From contig DATAPD010000022.1 of the NCBI GenBank assembly GCA_036265385.1, positions 1 through 5,442 on the forward strand: a stretch of 5,442 nucleotides of DNA, written 5' to 3'. A program made the translations under genes and the position numbers. Shown here in pieces: positions 5,071 to 5,442 of the stretch (the stretch's first letter is position 1; each line of letters begins with the position of its first letter). The notes under the pieces were generated by a model. It did not search any database. It saw only the letters and a program-made list of their open reading frames with translations, and was not told the DNA's origin. Source of the stretch: DATAPD01 sp036265385. Its GTDB lineage: Bacteria > Acidobacteriota > Terriglobia > Terriglobales > Acidobacteriaceae.

Positions 5071-5253
5071 TTACTTTCTAACTTCGTCCGGGTTGAAGTG
5101 CGCCACGCCAATTCGGAAATGCTTCGCGCAGAGATAAATGAACCGATTATCGTTAACAGGGATGTTTTTGCGGCCTTCGGTGTTGAGTAAGCTTGTGTCC
5201 ACACCGTCAAAGTGCCCGATGGCGAGACAATTTAGCCAATCGCACCGATTCAT
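5071..5253 (-). CDS. Small putative metal-binding protein, 60 residues
   Basis: ATG at 5253 is chosen because AGGAG (5260-5264) lies six bases upstream; the frame is open further to a GTG at 5304, but that extension overlaps the preceding gene. The protein begins MNRCDWLNCLAIGHFDG and ends LCAKHFRIGVAHFNPDEVRK. C4 and C9 (C-x4-C) and C42 and H45 (C-x2-H) are placed at the two ends of a strand-rich middle, consistent with one zinc held between an N-terminal knuckle and a C-terminal helix, as in treble-clef fingers (inference). There is no signal or membrane segment. It starts 29 bases after the stop of the 48-residue gene, so the two are likely co-transcribed. Family not recognised. Confidence 0.65.
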   Translation of the reverse strand: MNRCDWLNCLAIGHFDGVDTSLLNTEGRKNIPVNDNRFIYLCAKHFRIGVAHFNPDEVRK

Positions 5254-5259
5254 GCTCGG

Positions 5260-5264
5260 CTCCT
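5260..5264 (-). promoter_or_regulatory. Shine-Dalgarno AGGAG for the 60-residue gene
   Basis: AGGAG on the minus strand is followed by CCGAGC and the ATG at 5253. It decides the start in favour of 5253 over the longer in-frame GTG at 5304. Confidence 0.65.
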
Positions 5265-5282
5265 GTTCATCGGTAGTTATCT

Positions 5283-5429
5283 TCATTGGTTCTGCAAGAG
5301 ACACGTTTCGCAGACCTGGAAATCCGGCGGGAGCGTTTCTGAAATAATGATGTTGAATGAGCTATCGGGCCAAAATGGACAGCTGCTAAAAAAATGCCAC
5401 ATACCCTGGTCATCGCAACCGTACTCCAT
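5283..5429 (-). CDS. Small zinc-binding-like protein, 48 residues (5' end may lie outside the window)
   Basis: ATG at 5429 to TGA at 5283-5285 encodes 48 residues. It starts MEYGCDDQGMWHFFSSCPFW and later has PPDFQVCETC. C17 and the CETC pair (C40, C43), with H12 or C5, would give four ligands for a zinc. WHF..SCP.WP followed by a hydrophobic strand, PP and a late CxxC resembles small hypothetical proteins with a WHFCPNC..WP...LCNECK pattern recalled from Acidobacteriota and relatives; here the first Cys of that knuckle appears replaced by Phe/Ser. The frame is still open upstream of the ATG to the window edge and no good ribosome binding site is seen, so the gene may start further out. It sits 29 bases before the 60-residue gene on the same strand. 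Confidence 0.6.
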   Translation of the reverse strand: MEYGCDDQGMWHFFSSCPFWPDSSFNIIISETLPPDFQVCETCLLQNQ

Positions 5430-5442
5430 TGATGCCCGATCC

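Overview
The window looks like a gene-poor, accessory-type stretch of a bacterial genome of roughly 50% GC. One intact insertion sequence of the IS5 family sits among very small genes, many of which carry the paired Cys/His motifs of zinc ribbons. Judging from memory of similar small proteins and transposases, an Acidobacteriota (Terriglobia-like) host is the best guess. This is an inference and was not tested by a search.

Left part (1-2672): the likely genes run mostly on the minus strand. They are the first 26 codons of a gene leaving the window (78 to 1), a 73-residue CxxC/CxxC zinc-ribbon protein (434 to 213), a 38-residue single-pass membrane microprotein with a strong hairpin just upstream of its start (770 to 654), a CxH/CxxC zinc-ribbon protein (1225 to 1016) and a 166-residue two-helix membrane protein (2446 to 1946). 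On the plus strand, an ORF at 1841 has an ideal ribosome binding site and a CxxC N-terminus, but it runs antisense into the membrane-protein gene and looks truncated. Upstream of it (1387-1823) are short open stretches in successive frames that may be a decayed gene. A weak 48-codon ORF lies at 2526-2672.

Middle (3031-4319): a complete IS5-family element of 1289 bp with 15-bp perfect terminal inverted repeats and one 369-residue DDE transposase. The flanking tetranucleotides are CTAG and TTAG, an imperfect duplication of the YTAR type. The right inverted repeat supplies the stop codon of a neighbouring minus-strand ORF (4614 to 4309), which may therefore be truncated.

Right part (4320-5442): a zinc-ribbon gene apparently broken by a frameshift (4682-5013, plus strand) is followed by two small minus-strand genes in tandem, 48 and 60 residues, both with Cys pairs or Cys/His pairs. 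The second has a clear AGGAG ribosome binding site.

No rRNA, tRNA, CRISPR array, replication origin or phage structural gene was seen. No pathway can be assigned. The recurring theme is tiny putative metal-binding proteins plus two small membrane proteins, with signs of decay (frameshift, truncation, IS insertion) between them.
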